A stretch of 50,466 nt of DNA, taken from contig NZ_JAAXPW010000025.1 in NCBI RefSeq assembly GCF_012396605.1, positions 1 through 50,466 of the forward strand. The letters are read 5' to 3'. This document shows, one piece after another, positions 29,732 through 38,647 of this stretch. The DNA is from Ureibacillus thermosphaericus. Lineage in GTDB: Bacteria > Bacillota > Bacilli > Bacillales_A > Planococcaceae. Every line of letters starts with the position of its first letter. The stretch's first letter is position 1. A program made the translations under genes and the position numbers. The notes below the pieces were generated by a model. That model saw nothing but the letters and a program-made list of their open reading frames with translations, had not been told where the DNA came from and did not search any database.

Positions 29732-31189
29732 ATGCATATAACAATCATGGGGCTCGGTGCATCGGATTATGAACAATTACCAATTGGTATTTATAAAAAA
29801 TTAAAAGAAGCAAAAAAAGTTTTTGTTCGTACAATGGAACACCCTGTGTTGCGTGTGTTGCAAGACGAAGGAATCCAATTTGAAAGTTTTGATCAAGTGT
29901 ATGAAAAACATGATACGTTTCAACCGGTTTATCAAGAGATTGTTGAACATTTATTAGAAGCTGCGCAGTCAGAACCTATTGTATACGCAGTACCTGGCCA
30001 TCCTTTAGTGGCTGAGCAAACAGTACAATTGTTAATTGAAGCTGAAAGAGAAGGAAAAGTTCAATTAGCAATTGAAGGAGGACAAAGTTTTTTAGATCCG
30101 ATATTTGCTGCCCTAAAAATCGATCCTATTGAAGGGTTTCAGTTGCTAGATGGGACAAACTTCTCCATTCATGACGTTAACATGCGTTCCCATGTACTGA
30201 TAGCTCAAGTGTATGACCAATTTAGCGCATCCGAAGTGAAATTAACACTAATGGAAAAATATCGGGATGATTATCCAATTACCGTTGTTACTGGTGCAGG
30301 ATCTAGTAATGAACTGATTAAAACGATTCCGCTTTATGAATTGGATCAAGCGATGGAATTGAATAATTTAACGACTATTTATGTTCCGCCAGTAAAAAGT
30401 CATCTAGACGCTTTAAAAGACTGGACTACTTTTAGAAACATTATTGCTACATTGCGCGGACCGAATGGCTGTCCATGGGACCGAAAACAAACTCATGAAA
30501 GTTTAAAAAAATATTTGATTGAGGAGACTCATGAATTCCTAGCAGCGGTTGATGAAAAAGATGATTTTGGCATGGTAGAAGAACTTGGGGATATTTTATT
30601 GCAAGTTTTCTTGCATGCTCAAATTGGAGAAGATGAAGGCTATTTTAATTTAGAAGAAGTGTTGGAAAGCATTTCTGAAAAAATGATTCGTCGTCATCCG
30701 CACGTATTCGGCGATCTTTCAGTGAAAGATGCAGATGAAGTTGTATTGAATTGGGAAGAAATTAAAAAGCAAGAGAAAGGTGAACAAAAAGAATCTTTAT
30801 TAAAAGGGGAGTATCGACCAAATTCATCATTGCAAACTTCTTATAATTACCAGAAGAAAGCCGCTACAGTAGGCTTTGATTGGCCAGATGCAAGCGGTGC
30901 TTTATCGAAATTCGATGAGGAATGGAAGGAATTCCGTGAAGAACTGGAGAAAGGTAACAATGAATCGATAATGGACGAATTTGGAGATGTTCTGTTCACC
31001 CTTGTCAATATTGCTCGTTTTTATAATATATCCCCTGAAGAAGCAATGGTTCACGCCAATGAAAAATTTGCTAGAAGATTTCGATTTGTTGAAGAACAAG
31101 TGAGAAAGAGCGGAAAAACTTTTCAAGATTTTACGTTAGAACAACTAGATGAATTTTGGAATGAAGCAAAACATTTAGAAAAGGAGTAA
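29732..31189 (+). CDS. yabN: SAM-methylase-like/MazG fusion protein (YabN)
   Basis: A 485-residue two-part protein. The N-terminal ~225 residues are a tetrapyrrole (corrin/porphyrin) methylase-like domain. The remainder is a nucleoside triphosphate pyrophosphohydrolase of the MazG type, with CPWDRKQTHESLKKYLIEE and the EELGDILLQV metal motif, plus a second MazG half (DEFGDVLFTLVNI). MazG enzymes clean non-canonical NTPs; the role of the methylase-like part is unknown. GTAGGTGG precedes the ATG. It sits between yabM and rqcP with tiny gaps. Confidence 0.92.
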   Translation: MHITIMGLGASDYEQLPIGIYKKLKEAKKVFVRTMEHPVLRVLQDEGIQFESFDQVYEKHDTFQPVYQEIVEHLLEAAQSEPIVYAVPGHPLVAEQTVQLLIEAEREGKVQLAIEGGQSFLDPIFAALKIDPIEGFQLLDGTNFSIHDVNMRSHVLIAQVYDQFSASEVKLTLMEKYRDDYPITVVTGAGSSNELIKTIPLYELDQAMELNNLTTIYVPPVKSHLDALKDWTTFRNIIATLRGPNGCPWDRKQTHESLKKYLIEETHEFLAAVDEKDDFGMVEELGDILLQVFLHAQIGEDEGYFNLEEVLESISEKMIRRHPHVFGDLSVKDADEVVLNWEEIKKQEKGEQKESLLKGEYRPNSSLQTSYNYQKKAATVGFDWPDASGALSKFDEEWKEFREELEKGNNESIMDEFGDVLFTLVNIARFYNISPEEAMVHANEKFARRFRFVEEQVRKSGKTFQDFTLEQLDEFWNEAKHLEKE

Positions 31190-31192
31190 GTT

Positions 31193-31483
31193 ATGCGATT
31201 AGATAAATTTTTAAAAGTATCTCGATTAATTAAACGCCGCACCTTGGCAAAAGAAGTTGCCGAACAAGGGCGAATTACAATTAACGGAAAAGTTGCAAAA
31301 GCCTCTTCCAACGTAAGTGCAGGTGACGAGCTAATGATTCGCTTTGGACAAAAAATCGTCACTGTTCGCATAGAAGAAATTAAAGAGAATGTTCGAAAAG
31401 AAGATGCAAGTAAAATGTTTACCATAATCAAGGAAGAAAAGTTAGAAAAAATCGAACCAGAATTTATCGATGATGAAGAATAA
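31193..31483 (+). CDS. rqcP: Ribosome-associated quality control protein RqcP (YabO)
   Basis: A 96-residue S4-domain protein. In B. subtilis RqcP works with RqcH on obstructed 50S subunits to extend stalled chains with alanine tails. The S4 motif MRLDKFLKVSRLIKRRTLAK (1-20) and GRITINGKVAKASSNV (27-42) are clear; the C-terminal tail is somewhat longer than in B. subtilis. AAAAGGAG precedes the ATG by 6 bp. It is separated from yabN by 3 bp, and a terminator follows. Confidence 0.94.
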   Translation: MRLDKFLKVSRLIKRRTLAKEVAEQGRITINGKVAKASSNVSAGDELMIRFGQKIVTVRIEEIKENVRKEDASKMFTIIKEEKLEKIEPEFIDDEE

Positions 31484-31512
31484 AAAAAAGAGAAGAAAAA
31501 ATATTTTTTTAT

Positions 31513-31546
31513 AGCATGACATCTATTTTGTTGTCATGCTTTTTTT
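31513..31546 (+). terminator. Terminator after rqcP
   Basis: Stem AGCATGACA/TGTCATGCT followed by TTTTTT. Its 3' arm overlaps the candidate sigma-E -35 of yabP. Confidence 0.9.
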
Positions 31547-31562
31547 ATTTCCCGCATAAAGT
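31533..31562 (+). promoter_or_regulatory. Candidate sigma-E promoter of yabP
   Basis: GTCATGCT (31533-31540) resembles the sigma-E -35 GTCATATT; after 14 bp CATAAAGT (31555-31562) fits the -10 CATACANT with one mismatch. yabP and yabQ are mother-cell genes in B. subtilis, which supports the call. Confidence 0.45.
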
Positions 31563-31595
31563 GAACAGAACAAACCATTAAAGGAGGAACGATAA

Positions 31596-31895
31596 ATGAC
31601 ACAAATACATCAGGAAAGCAATTACACTATTACTTCTGGAGATCATCTTGTGACAGTGAGAAATAGAAAAAGAATGGACATGACATCAGTAAAGGAAATT
31701 GAAAGATTCGACCAGGAGGAATTTTACGTAAGAACATCACAAGGACATTTGCTTATTCGTGGAGAGGAATTGCGCATTGTTCATTTAGATGTGGACAAAG
31801 GATTATTAACACTAGAAGGAAATGTAAAAGCCCTTCAATATGATGATGATGAAAATGGGTTAACTAAAGGCTTCCTCCATAAATTATTTGGATGA
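31596..31895 (+). CDS. yabP: Sporulation protein YabP
   Basis: A 99-residue protein of the YabP/YqfC family, made in the mother cell and needed with YabQ for cortex formation. The core is an all-beta fold with the RMDMTSVKEIERFDQEEFYV segment (28-47) and TSQGHLLIRGEELRI. Strong AAAGGAGG precedes the ATG. The stop overlaps the yabQ start as ATGA, so they are translationally coupled. Confidence 0.93.
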   Translation: MTQIHQESNYTITSGDHLVTVRNRKRMDMTSVKEIERFDQEEFYVRTSQGHLLIRGEELRIVHLDVDKGLLTLEGNVKALQYDDDENGLTKGFLHKLFG

Positions 31896-32386
31896 CAGTT
31901 AACGAACAATTTTTCAGTATCGTAATAATGACGATAAGTGGCGTTATGATTGGCGCGGTTATTGATGCAACAAGAATTTACATCAGCGCCTTTTCACCAA
32001 AGTCATTATTACGAAAGTTTTCATTAATCGTTGAGGTTTTCGTCTGGGCACTGCTAGGTGTTGCAAGCTTTTATATTATCTTTTTAATAAAGGGTGGAGA
32101 GTGGCGTTTAGTAGACCCATTATCACAAATTTTAGGTATTTTTCTTTATGAATCATTTTTTCAGCCATTTTTCCGGTTTCTCGGCAGGGTATTTATTATT
32201 ATTTTTATTAATCCAATAGTAGCAATTGTAAAAATTACTCTGAAAACAATAAAAGGGATTATTAGACTAGTAATTCGAATTTTAATTGTACTATTTAACC
32301 CTTTTTGCAAACTATTTGTGGTTGCGAAAAGACCATTTCACAGAAAATTTATAAACTTAAAAAGAGCAATCTTTAAAAAACGTTAA
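31892..32386 (+). CDS. yabQ: Sporulation membrane protein YabQ
   Basis: A 164-residue membrane protein required for spore cortex. Hydrophobic segments lie at about 8-31, 44-66, 76-96 and 98-112, followed by an amphipathic and strongly basic C-terminus ending FKKR. No ribosome site is visible; translation depends on the 4-bp overlap with yabP. Same order as in B. subtilis, ahead of divIC. Confidence 0.9.
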   Translation: MTVNEQFFSIVIMTISGVMIGAVIDATRIYISAFSPKSLLRKFSLIVEVFVWALLGVASFYIIFLIKGGEWRLVDPLSQILGIFLYESFFQPFFRFLGRVFIIIFINPIVAIVKITLKTIKGIIRLVIRILIVLFNPFCKLFVVAKRPFHRKFINLKRAIFKKR

Positions 32387-32433
32387 ATACTAAGTATAAT
32401 GACAATACAATGACTATTTAGGAGGTGACGGAT

Positions 32434-32856
32434 GTGGCCAAGCATTATAATAACAGACATGGGAATATGAATATTCGTAAAATAGATAATGACTATGTCC
32501 GTTCTGCAAATCGTCAAATGGAAAAGTTGACGAAGCAAAAAATCCGATTAAGAAGAAGGCTGTCTCTATTCTTTGTCATCGCATCCGTCGTCATAATTAG
32601 TTTAATCAGTATGATCTTTAACCAAAATGAAAGATTAGCGCAAAAAGAAGCTGAAAAAGAAAAGGTATTATCAGAACTTCAAGAAATAAAAAAAGAACAA
32701 GAATTATTACAGTTGCAAATAAAAAAACTTGAAGATGATGAATATATTGCAAAATTAGCCCGTAAAGAATACTTCTTATCGGAGGAAGGAGAAATCATTT
32801 TCACCATCCCTAAAGAAGAAAAAGAAAATGAAGAAGATAAAAAGAATAAGAAATGA
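32434..32856 (+). CDS. divIC: Cell division protein DivIC (FtsB-like)
   Basis: A 140-residue bitopic septal protein that works with FtsL and DivIB in the divisome. A basic cytoplasmic N-terminus is followed by one membrane helix (about 46-63), a periplasm-side coiled coil (about 65-105) and the YIAKLARKEYFLSEEGEIIF motif. The frame is open to a GTG at 32425, but that lies within TAGGAGGTG itself; GTG 32434 is correctly spaced. A -10-like TATAAT is at 32395-32400 with a weak -35. Confidence 0.93.
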   Translation: MAKHYNNRHGNMNIRKIDNDYVRSANRQMEKLTKQKIRLRRRLSLFFVIASVVIISLISMIFNQNERLAQKEAEKEKVLSELQEIKKEQELLQLQIKKLEDDEYIAKLARKEYFLSEEGEIIFTIPKEEKENEEDKKNKK

Positions 32857-32940
32857 CATTTTTCTAGGCTGTATTAAAATCGTTATTTAAAAATAAGAAA
32901 TTACTGTTGAACAAATGAAGAGAATAAAAAATACAGGCTG

Positions 32941-32972
32941 AAAAAGAGTTGTCTTGTTGACACTCTTTTTTT
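32941..32972 (+). terminator. Terminator after divIC
   Basis: Stem AAAAAGAG-GTC with GAC-CTCTTTTT (small bulge) followed by T. Confidence 0.75.
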
Positions 32973-33083
32973 GTTGGCTATAATAAAAGAGAGCATTAGC
33001 AAATTTTTTGCTCATTTTATATAATTATGATTACTGGCGATATTTTATTAGCCGTTTAAATTTTAAGGAGGAGCATTTTTTTT

Positions 33084-33509
33084 ATGTCAATTGAAGTAGG
33101 CAGCAAATTACAGGGGAAGGTCACAGGAATTACAAATTTTGGAGCATTTATTGAGCTGCCAGATGGTAAGACGGGCCTTGTCCATATTAGTGAAGTAGCT
33201 GATAACTACGTGAAAGACATTAACGATCATCTAAAAGTTGGAGATATCGTTGAAGTGAAAGTGTTAAATGTTGAAGAGGATGGAAAAATTGGCCTATCGA
33301 TAAGAAAGGCTAAAGCTCAATCTGAAAGACCTGAACGTCCTCAAAGACCACGTCGTGATAACCGTTCAAATGAACGAAACGAACGCCAATCAAAAGAAAG
33401 TTTTGAACAGAAAATGGCGAAATTCTTAAGAGATAGTGATGAGCGTCTTGCTTCATTAAGACGTGCAACTGAGTCAAAACGAGGTGGACGTGGCGCAAGA
33501 AGAGGGTAG
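33084..33509 (+). CDS. yabR: S1 domain RNA-binding protein YabR
   Basis: A 141-residue protein with an N-terminal S1 domain (1-75: GKVTGITNFGAFIELPDGKTGLVHISEVAD) and an arginine-rich tail ending SKRGGRGARRG. It is a likely ribosome or RNA-associated protein of general-stress-protein-13 type; its target is unknown. AAGGAGGAG is at 33065-33073, 10 bp from the ATG. In B. subtilis two tRNA genes follow; here a terminator and 400 bp of gene-free DNA. Confidence 0.92.
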   Translation: MSIEVGSKLQGKVTGITNFGAFIELPDGKTGLVHISEVADNYVKDINDHLKVGDIVEVKVLNVEEDGKIGLSIRKAKAQSERPERPQRPRRDNRSNERNERQSKESFEQKMAKFLRDSDERLASLRRATESKRGGRGARRG

Positions 33510-33605
33510 TTTGCTGTCTGTTTTAATTGAGTAATTTTTAAATAATCTTTTTTACAATGAAAATGTCAAAATACAGATAACAAAATCGGTTATTCGTTAA
33601 AATGG

Positions 33606-33640
33606 GTCGACTATATTCCGTCAATAGTCGACTTTTTTTT
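33606..33640 (+). terminator. Terminator after yabR
   Basis: Stem GTCGACTAT/ATAGTCGAC followed by eight T. Confidence 0.92.
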
Positions 33641-33774
33641 ATTTAATTGGTAGTGTTTTACTTGTAGTTGCGAAACAAATTTATTATAGAAAGTTAGTTT
33701 GTGAAAATTATATGGAATTGGATTAGTTTATAAAAATACTTAATTGTAGTTTTCAATCTTATTTGAGTAAGAGT

Positions 33775-33894
33775 TTATTTCCTCCAAGAACCTTTAGAAT
33801 TCCAATTAACCCCAAATTTCTTCATTTTATCAGCATAAAATTCCAAAATAAATTCCTTATAGTTATCAAATGTTAAGAAAAAAAACGACAAAAA
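33775..33894 (-). pseudogene. Possible C-terminal gene remnant
   Basis: A 39-codon stop-to-stop frame on the minus strand. Its product (FDNYKEFILEFYADKMKKFG, then VNWNSKGSWRK and stop) has a protein-like composition. It has no start codon with a ribosome site and is bounded upstream by TAG, so it would be the tail of a lost gene. I do not recognise the family. A chance frame in AT-rich DNA is the alternative. Confidence 0.3.
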
Positions 33895-33931
33895 CTAGCC
33901 TAAATTAACAATTTGTTATGTTATTAAGTAA

Positions 33932-33998
33932 TTCGTCGAACAATTTTTTTAAACTAGAACAGTACTAGACAAATTTTACATCCCTTCTTTTATATAAT
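33932..33998 (+). promoter_or_regulatory. spoIIE Spo0A-activated promoter
   Basis: -35-like TAGACA (33966-33971) and -10 TATAAT (33993-33998) are separated by 21 bp, the unusual spacing known for spoIIE in B. subtilis, where Spo0A~P is needed for sigma-A to work. A near-0A box TTCGTCGAAC is at 33932-33941, and TAGACAAA over the -35 is itself one base from TGACAAA. Confidence 0.65.
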
Positions 33999-34035
33999 AG
34001 ACCGAAACAAATGATATAGATGAGGGGGATGGAAT

Positions 34036-36417
34036 ATGTCAAATATCCAAATGCTGAATGAAAAGTCGTCATGGCAAGAGCATTTCAGTCGTTTTACTAT
34101 TAAAAAGGTAAGCCTAATTCTTCATTTATTCTTCATGTTGTTAGCATTTTTTCTATCAAGAGCGGTAATGTTTGAAGCGGCTGTTCCTTTTTTATTACCA
34201 TTATGGGCGATCGTGCGAAATAGATATGAAAATGAGAAATGGGCAGTGTTCATCGGCGGGTTAATTGGTGCATTGAGTTTGAGTTTAGGGCAAGGTTTGA
34301 TTTTGTTACTGCAACTTGGTTTTTACGAATTATTGATTCGGTTCCGATATTGGAAGCCCCCTATGGCTATTGCTGTGGCCCTTGCCATCTTTTTTGGACA
34401 ATTGTTATGGCAAAGCATTTTGCATATGGGCATCCCTCCTTTCATAGTACAGTTGTATGTTTATTATGAAATGATATTAGCTTTTTTCATGACAATCTTT
34501 GTGAAGCTGTTTTTCGTTGAACCTTATCGTTTTTGGTCTGCTTCCTGGAGTTATGAGCGGGTAGGAGCGGGGTTAGTAATTTTAGCGGTCGTTTTAACTG
34601 GGATGCATTCATTAACGATATCGTATTTTTCACTTTTTACATTTGTTCTGCATTTATCGATTTGCATTGCTGCCATTACTGGGGGAATAACGGTTGCCTC
34701 AAGCGTTTCAACTATTATTGGAGCATTAGTAGGAATATCAGAGCTTTCTTTCACGGGAATGATTGCTGTTTATGCTTTAACGGGCGTATCGAGCGGGTTG
34801 TGTAAAGGGATTGGAAGAGTAGGCGCTGTAATAGGTAGTTTAATACCCAGCATCTTTTTCTTTTTTTATGATTCAACGTTGCCGCTCGATAGCGTTTATT
34901 TTGTATCGGTCTTGATAGCGGGTGTAGTCTTTTTATTATTGCCGCAAAAATTGCTAAACTTTTTGGAAAATATCTTTCGTCCAAAACGAGATGAAGTATT
35001 GCTTAAAAGGCAGGAATGGCTAACGGAACATACAACGGAAAAGTTAGAGACGTTTCAACGTTTTGTTTTGTTTATGAAAGAATTAGTTTTTGAGCGCTTT
35101 ACGTCAACTGAGAATGTGAGTGAAATTCGAAAGATTGAGCCTTGTGCCACTTGTATGAGTTGTTTTCGATATGATAGATGCTGGGGAGAAAAAAATATTG
35201 GAATGGATGAAAATATTCGAAGATGGTTCCTAGCGAAATCGGGATTAAGTGAAAAAGAACAAATGCTTGCGGAAGAACAAATTCGAACAAAATGCGTAAA
35301 ATCGTCAAAATTGTTGGAAGAACTTGATTATCAGCTGTATAACGATAAAATGAATGGGCAATTCTATCATGGGAAAAAGATGATTGCTTTGCAATTGAGG
35401 GACTTGAGTAATCATTTGAATAAATTGATGGAAGATATGAAAAACGAGACGCTTTCATTTAAGACGATTGAGGAAGAATTAAGCCATGAATTTAAACGCG
35501 CAAACATTGATTGTTTTCAAATTGATGTTTTAAATAATACGTTGGGGGAACGTGTGATTGTTTGTTCCTTTATTAACAACCATACTCGAGACGATTTATA
35601 TTTATTATGTGAACGAATCATTTTACCAGTTCTATATGAAGTCTTTGCTGAACCGTTCCAAGTGGATCGAATATCGAATCATAAGACACCATTTGCTCAT
35701 TTTCAAGTGAGATTTCGCTCTGCAGTTCGCTATAAAATTCAGTATGATATATATAGTAGAGCGAAAAACTCTAATGTTGTGTCAGGGGATTCTCATGCCA
35801 TTTTCCACATTCATCCGGGATTAGTAGCCATAATGTTGTCGGATGGCATGGGTCAAAGTCGAGAAGCAAAGCGGGAAAGTAGAAGATTGGTAAGGTTAAT
35901 GAGGGAATGTTTAAGCTATAATATGAATCCAGAGACTGCTATGCATACATTGCATTATGTCCTTAGTCTAAACCGTGAAGTTGATATGTATGCGACGATA
36001 GATTTTGCATTAGTTGATTTACAAAAGGGTGAATTATGGTCTTGGAAAGCAGGTAGCATGTCTACTTATATTTTGCGCGGAGAGCAGCTAATGAAAGTGG
36101 AAGGATCATCAGCACCTGTAGGGTTCATGCCTGTATTCTCCATTGAAACGGAAAAAGTCAATTTGCTAGCGGATGATTATGTCGTAATGGTTTCCGATGG
36201 TTTGTTCTCTAGTAAATATGATTGGGACGAACAGGAACGTAATTTTGTTAAATTATTAAAGTCAAAAATCAGGGTTGGAATGCCGATTGAAGCGCTTCTA
36301 TATGATGTGATGGACAGTTATCAAAGCCAGTATGAAGTGGAAGATGACTGCACGGTAATTATTTTTAATGTTTCACATGTGGTGCCAAAATGGGCTGTTT
36401 TTAGACCGGTTAGTTAA
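34036..36417 (+). CDS. spoIIE: Stage II sporulation protein E (PP2C phosphatase)
   Basis: A 793-residue membrane phosphatase that localises to the polar septum with FtsZ and dephosphorylates SpoIIAA to release sigma-F in the forespore. About ten membrane helices fill residues 25-310. A central FtsZ-interacting/regulatory region follows. The PP2C domain (about 570-785) has metal-binding D603 in LSDGMGQ, ATIDFALVDL and the final aspartate in EDDCTVIIF. GAGGGGGATGG precedes the ATG. Transcription appears to start from the Spo0A-type promoter. tilS follows 22 bp later; yabS and yabT of B. subtilis are missing. Confidence 0.96.
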   Translation: MSNIQMLNEKSSWQEHFSRFTIKKVSLILHLFFMLLAFFLSRAVMFEAAVPFLLPLWAIVRNRYENEKWAVFIGGLIGALSLSLGQGLILLLQLGFYELLIRFRYWKPPMAIAVALAIFFGQLLWQSILHMGIPPFIVQLYVYYEMILAFFMTIFVKLFFVEPYRFWSASWSYERVGAGLVILAVVLTGMHSLTISYFSLFTFVLHLSICIAAITGGITVASSVSTIIGALVGISELSFTGMIAVYALTGVSSGLCKGIGRVGAVIGSLIPSIFFFFYDSTLPLDSVYFVSVLIAGVVFLLLPQKLLNFLENIFRPKRDEVLLKRQEWLTEHTTEKLETFQRFVLFMKELVFERFTSTENVSEIRKIEPCATCMSCFRYDRCWGEKNIGMDENIRRWFLAKSGLSEKEQMLAEEQIRTKCVKSSKLLEELDYQLYNDKMNGQFYHGKKMIALQLRDLSNHLNKLMEDMKNETLSFKTIEEELSHEFKRANIDCFQIDVLNNTLGERVIVCSFINNHTRDDLYLLCERIILPVLYEVFAEPFQVDRISNHKTPFAHFQVRFRSAVRYKIQYDIYSRAKNSNVVSGDSHAIFHIHPGLVAIMLSDGMGQSREAKRESRRLVRLMRECLSYNMNPETAMHTLHYVLSLNREVDMYATIDFALVDLQKGELWSWKAGSMSTYILRGEQLMKVEGSSAPVGFMPVFSIETEKVNLLADDYVVMVSDGLFSSKYDWDEQERNFVKLLKSKIRVGMPIEALLYDVMDSYQSQYEVEDDCTVIIFNVSHVVPKWAVFRPVS

Positions 36418-36439
36418 TTAGAGGAAATGAGGTGAGAAG

Positions 36440-37849
36440 ATGGTAACTTTTGAGAAAAAAGTGCAAAATTTTATAGCAGAACAACAATTAGTTGAAGCGG
36501 GAGACCGTCTTCTCATCGCTTGTTCTGGTGGCGTTGATTCTATGGCATTGCTTCATTTTTTTATTCAATTACAAGAACAATGTAAAGTTGATTTATATGT
36601 TGCTCATGTGGACCATATGTTGAGAGGGAAAGTTTCGTATGAAGATCGGCTATTTGTGGAACAGTTTTGCAGAGAACATGGGATTCCGATTTTTAGCACA
36701 AGCATCCCCATTCCAGATTTGTTGGAAAAAGAGGGAGGGAATTCTCAAGCGATTTGTCGCAGAGAGCGGTATGCATTTTTTGCAAACATCATGAAACAAT
36801 ACAACATCAATAAGCTAGTGACAGCTCATCATGCGGATGATCAGTTGGAAACTATGCTGATGTCTCTTGCAAGATCCGGAAACGTCAATGGGTTCAAAGG
36901 CATTTCCGCAAAACGAGCGTTTTCGGTTGGCGCTATAATCCGTCCTTTTTTAGTGGTTACAAAAGAAGAAATAACAAATTATTTACAGGAAAAAGGCGGC
37001 TCCTTCCGAGAAGACGCGAGCAATATGAAGGATGATTATACTCGAAATCGATTCCGACATCATATTATTCCATTGTTAAAAAACGAAAATAAACAGGTGG
37101 CAATTCATGCGGTTCAATTAGCGGAAAATTTGCAACAAGATGACGAATTTTTACTTGAACTCGCAAAAAAACGCTTTTCCTCAGTTGTAGAAAAAATGGA
37201 GGATCGTTTTATACTACATATTCGTCCATTTCAAAAAGAGCCACTTGCTTTACAAAGAAGAATCATTTTAATACTATTAAACTATCTTTATCAACCTTCA
37301 GACAACCAAAGTTACGCTATTTATAGTAAGATTTTGGAATTATGTAAGTCCCAAGAAGGGAACGCAACAATTCATTTACCAAACCAAATTATTGCAAATA
37401 GAAGTTATGGCGACATTGCATTCTTTAAATATCAAACATCCAATAATGAAGAAGACTATATTCAACAAATCAAAATTGGGGAATGGAACGTATTAAATGG
37501 TTTTCGTTTATACATAGGAAAACTCTCTGATGAAACGGGCTGCCAACAAAATGATATAGCCGCATATTATTTCAATTCCAACGCAATTGCTTTTCCTCTT
37601 AAGGTTCGGAAGCGAAAAGTAGGTGATCGAATTCAGTTAAACGGAATGCAAGCGCCGAAACGATTATCCCGCCTTTTTATTGATGAAAAAATCCCTTTAA
37701 TTGAAAGAGACGATTGGCCAATACTTGTAGATTCAAATGAAGAAATTTTATCGGTATTAGGTGTTCGGGCTAATCATCAATTTTCAAGAACAAAAAGAAT
37801 TGATGATAATATGGTAATGATAGTTGAAAAAGTTCCTTACAACAAATAA
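36440..37849 (+). CDS. tilS: tRNA(Ile)-lysidine synthase
   Basis: A 469-residue N-type ATP pyrophosphatase that converts C34 of the CAU-anticodon tRNA-Ile to lysidine, so that AUA is read as Ile; essential. The PP-loop SGGVDSM is at 29-35, HHADDQLETMLM follows, and TilS substrate-binding and C-terminal domains lie from about residue 215. GAGGTGAG precedes the ATG. Long C-terminal form, as in Bacillales. It is placed before hpt and ftsH in the usual order. Confidence 0.96.
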   Translation: MVTFEKKVQNFIAEQQLVEAGDRLLIACSGGVDSMALLHFFIQLQEQCKVDLYVAHVDHMLRGKVSYEDRLFVEQFCREHGIPIFSTSIPIPDLLEKEGGNSQAICRRERYAFFANIMKQYNINKLVTAHHADDQLETMLMSLARSGNVNGFKGISAKRAFSVGAIIRPFLVVTKEEITNYLQEKGGSFREDASNMKDDYTRNRFRHHIIPLLKNENKQVAIHAVQLAENLQQDDEFLLELAKKRFSSVVEKMEDRFILHIRPFQKEPLALQRRIILILLNYLYQPSDNQSYAIYSKILELCKSQEGNATIHLPNQIIANRSYGDIAFFKYQTSNNEEDYIQQIKIGEWNVLNGFRLYIGKLSDETGCQQNDIAAYYFNSNAIAFPLKVRKRKVGDRIQLNGMQAPKRLSRLFIDEKIPLIERDDWPILVDSNEEILSVLGVRANHQFSRTKRIDDNMVMIVEKVPYNK

Positions 37850-37970
37850 GGTAAATTTTATAAAATATTTTTTAAAAATGGCTATAATTCATGTAAAGAG
37901 AATTTTGCCATCAATTAAATAATTATTTAACAAATAATTTTTCAACGCTGTTTAGGAGGAACATTACATT

Positions 37971-38513
37971 ATGATCGAAAAGGATATCGAAAAAATACTA
38001 ATTACTGAAGAACAAATTCAAGAAAGAATCGCAGAAATTGGCGCCCAGTTAACGGAAGAATATAAAGATAAGTTTCCATTAGCAATCGGGGTATTAAAAG
38101 GTGCAGTACCTTTTATGGCAGATTTAATAAAACGTTTTGAATCATATATTGAAATAGACTTTATGGATGTTTCAAGCTATGGAAATGCAACCGTTTCTTC
38201 AGGAGAGGTAAAAATCTTAAAAGATTTAAATACGAGTGTAGAAGGTCGGGATGTCATTATCATCGAAGATATCATAGATAGCGGCTTAACACTAAGTTAT
38301 TTAGTAGACTTATTTAAATATCGAAAAGCAAATTCCATTAAAATTGTTACATTATTAGATAAACCGTCTGGCCGTAAAGTGGACTTAAAAGCTGATATTG
38401 TTGGTTTTGAAGTTCCAGATGGATTTGTCGTAGGTTATGGTTTAGACTATGCAGAAAAATACCGAAACCTACCATATATTGGTATATTAAAAAGTGAAGT
38501 TTATTCCTTTTAA
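37971..38513 (+). CDS. hpt: Hypoxanthine phosphoribosyltransferase
   Basis: A 180-residue purine salvage enzyme joining hypoxanthine or guanine to PRPP. The PRPP loop EDIIDSGLT is at 99-107, the flexible-loop SSYGNAT at 68-74, and the [16 protein letters not shown] segment is present. TTAGGAGGAAC precedes the ATG by about 9 bp. Between tilS and ftsH, as in B. subtilis, where HprT-TilS also form a complex that activates ftsH. Confidence 0.96.
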   Translation: MIEKDIEKILITEEQIQERIAEIGAQLTEEYKDKFPLAIGVLKGAVPFMADLIKRFESYIEIDFMDVSSYGNATVSSGEVKILKDLNTSVEGRDVIIIEDIIDSGLTLSYLVDLFKYRKANSIKIVTLLDKPSGRKVDLKADIVGFEVPDGFVVGYGLDYAEKYRNLPYIGILKSEVYSF

Positions 38514-38647
38514 TGTAAGTATTTTTGTATAAATAACGACAAAAATGTAAAAAGGCTACATTATCAGTGCTTTTCATTGTATGATGAAATAATGGTATGT
38601 TAAGATTTTACTTATAGTTTTTGTGTTAAGTTGTGAGGAGGCTGGGG

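Larger units (their letters stand above)
33641..34035 (+). other. Gene-free region upstream of spoIIE
   Basis: About 395 bp of AT-rich DNA. No tRNA is recognisable, although B. subtilis carries tRNA-Met and tRNA-Glu here. It holds the possible gene remnant (33775-33894) and the spoIIE control region (about 33930-34000). Confidence 0.6.

Noticed and set aside
33510-34035. tRNA genes expected by synteny before spoIIE
   Set aside because: No cloverleaf, TTCRA loop or CCA-type end is visible on either strand.
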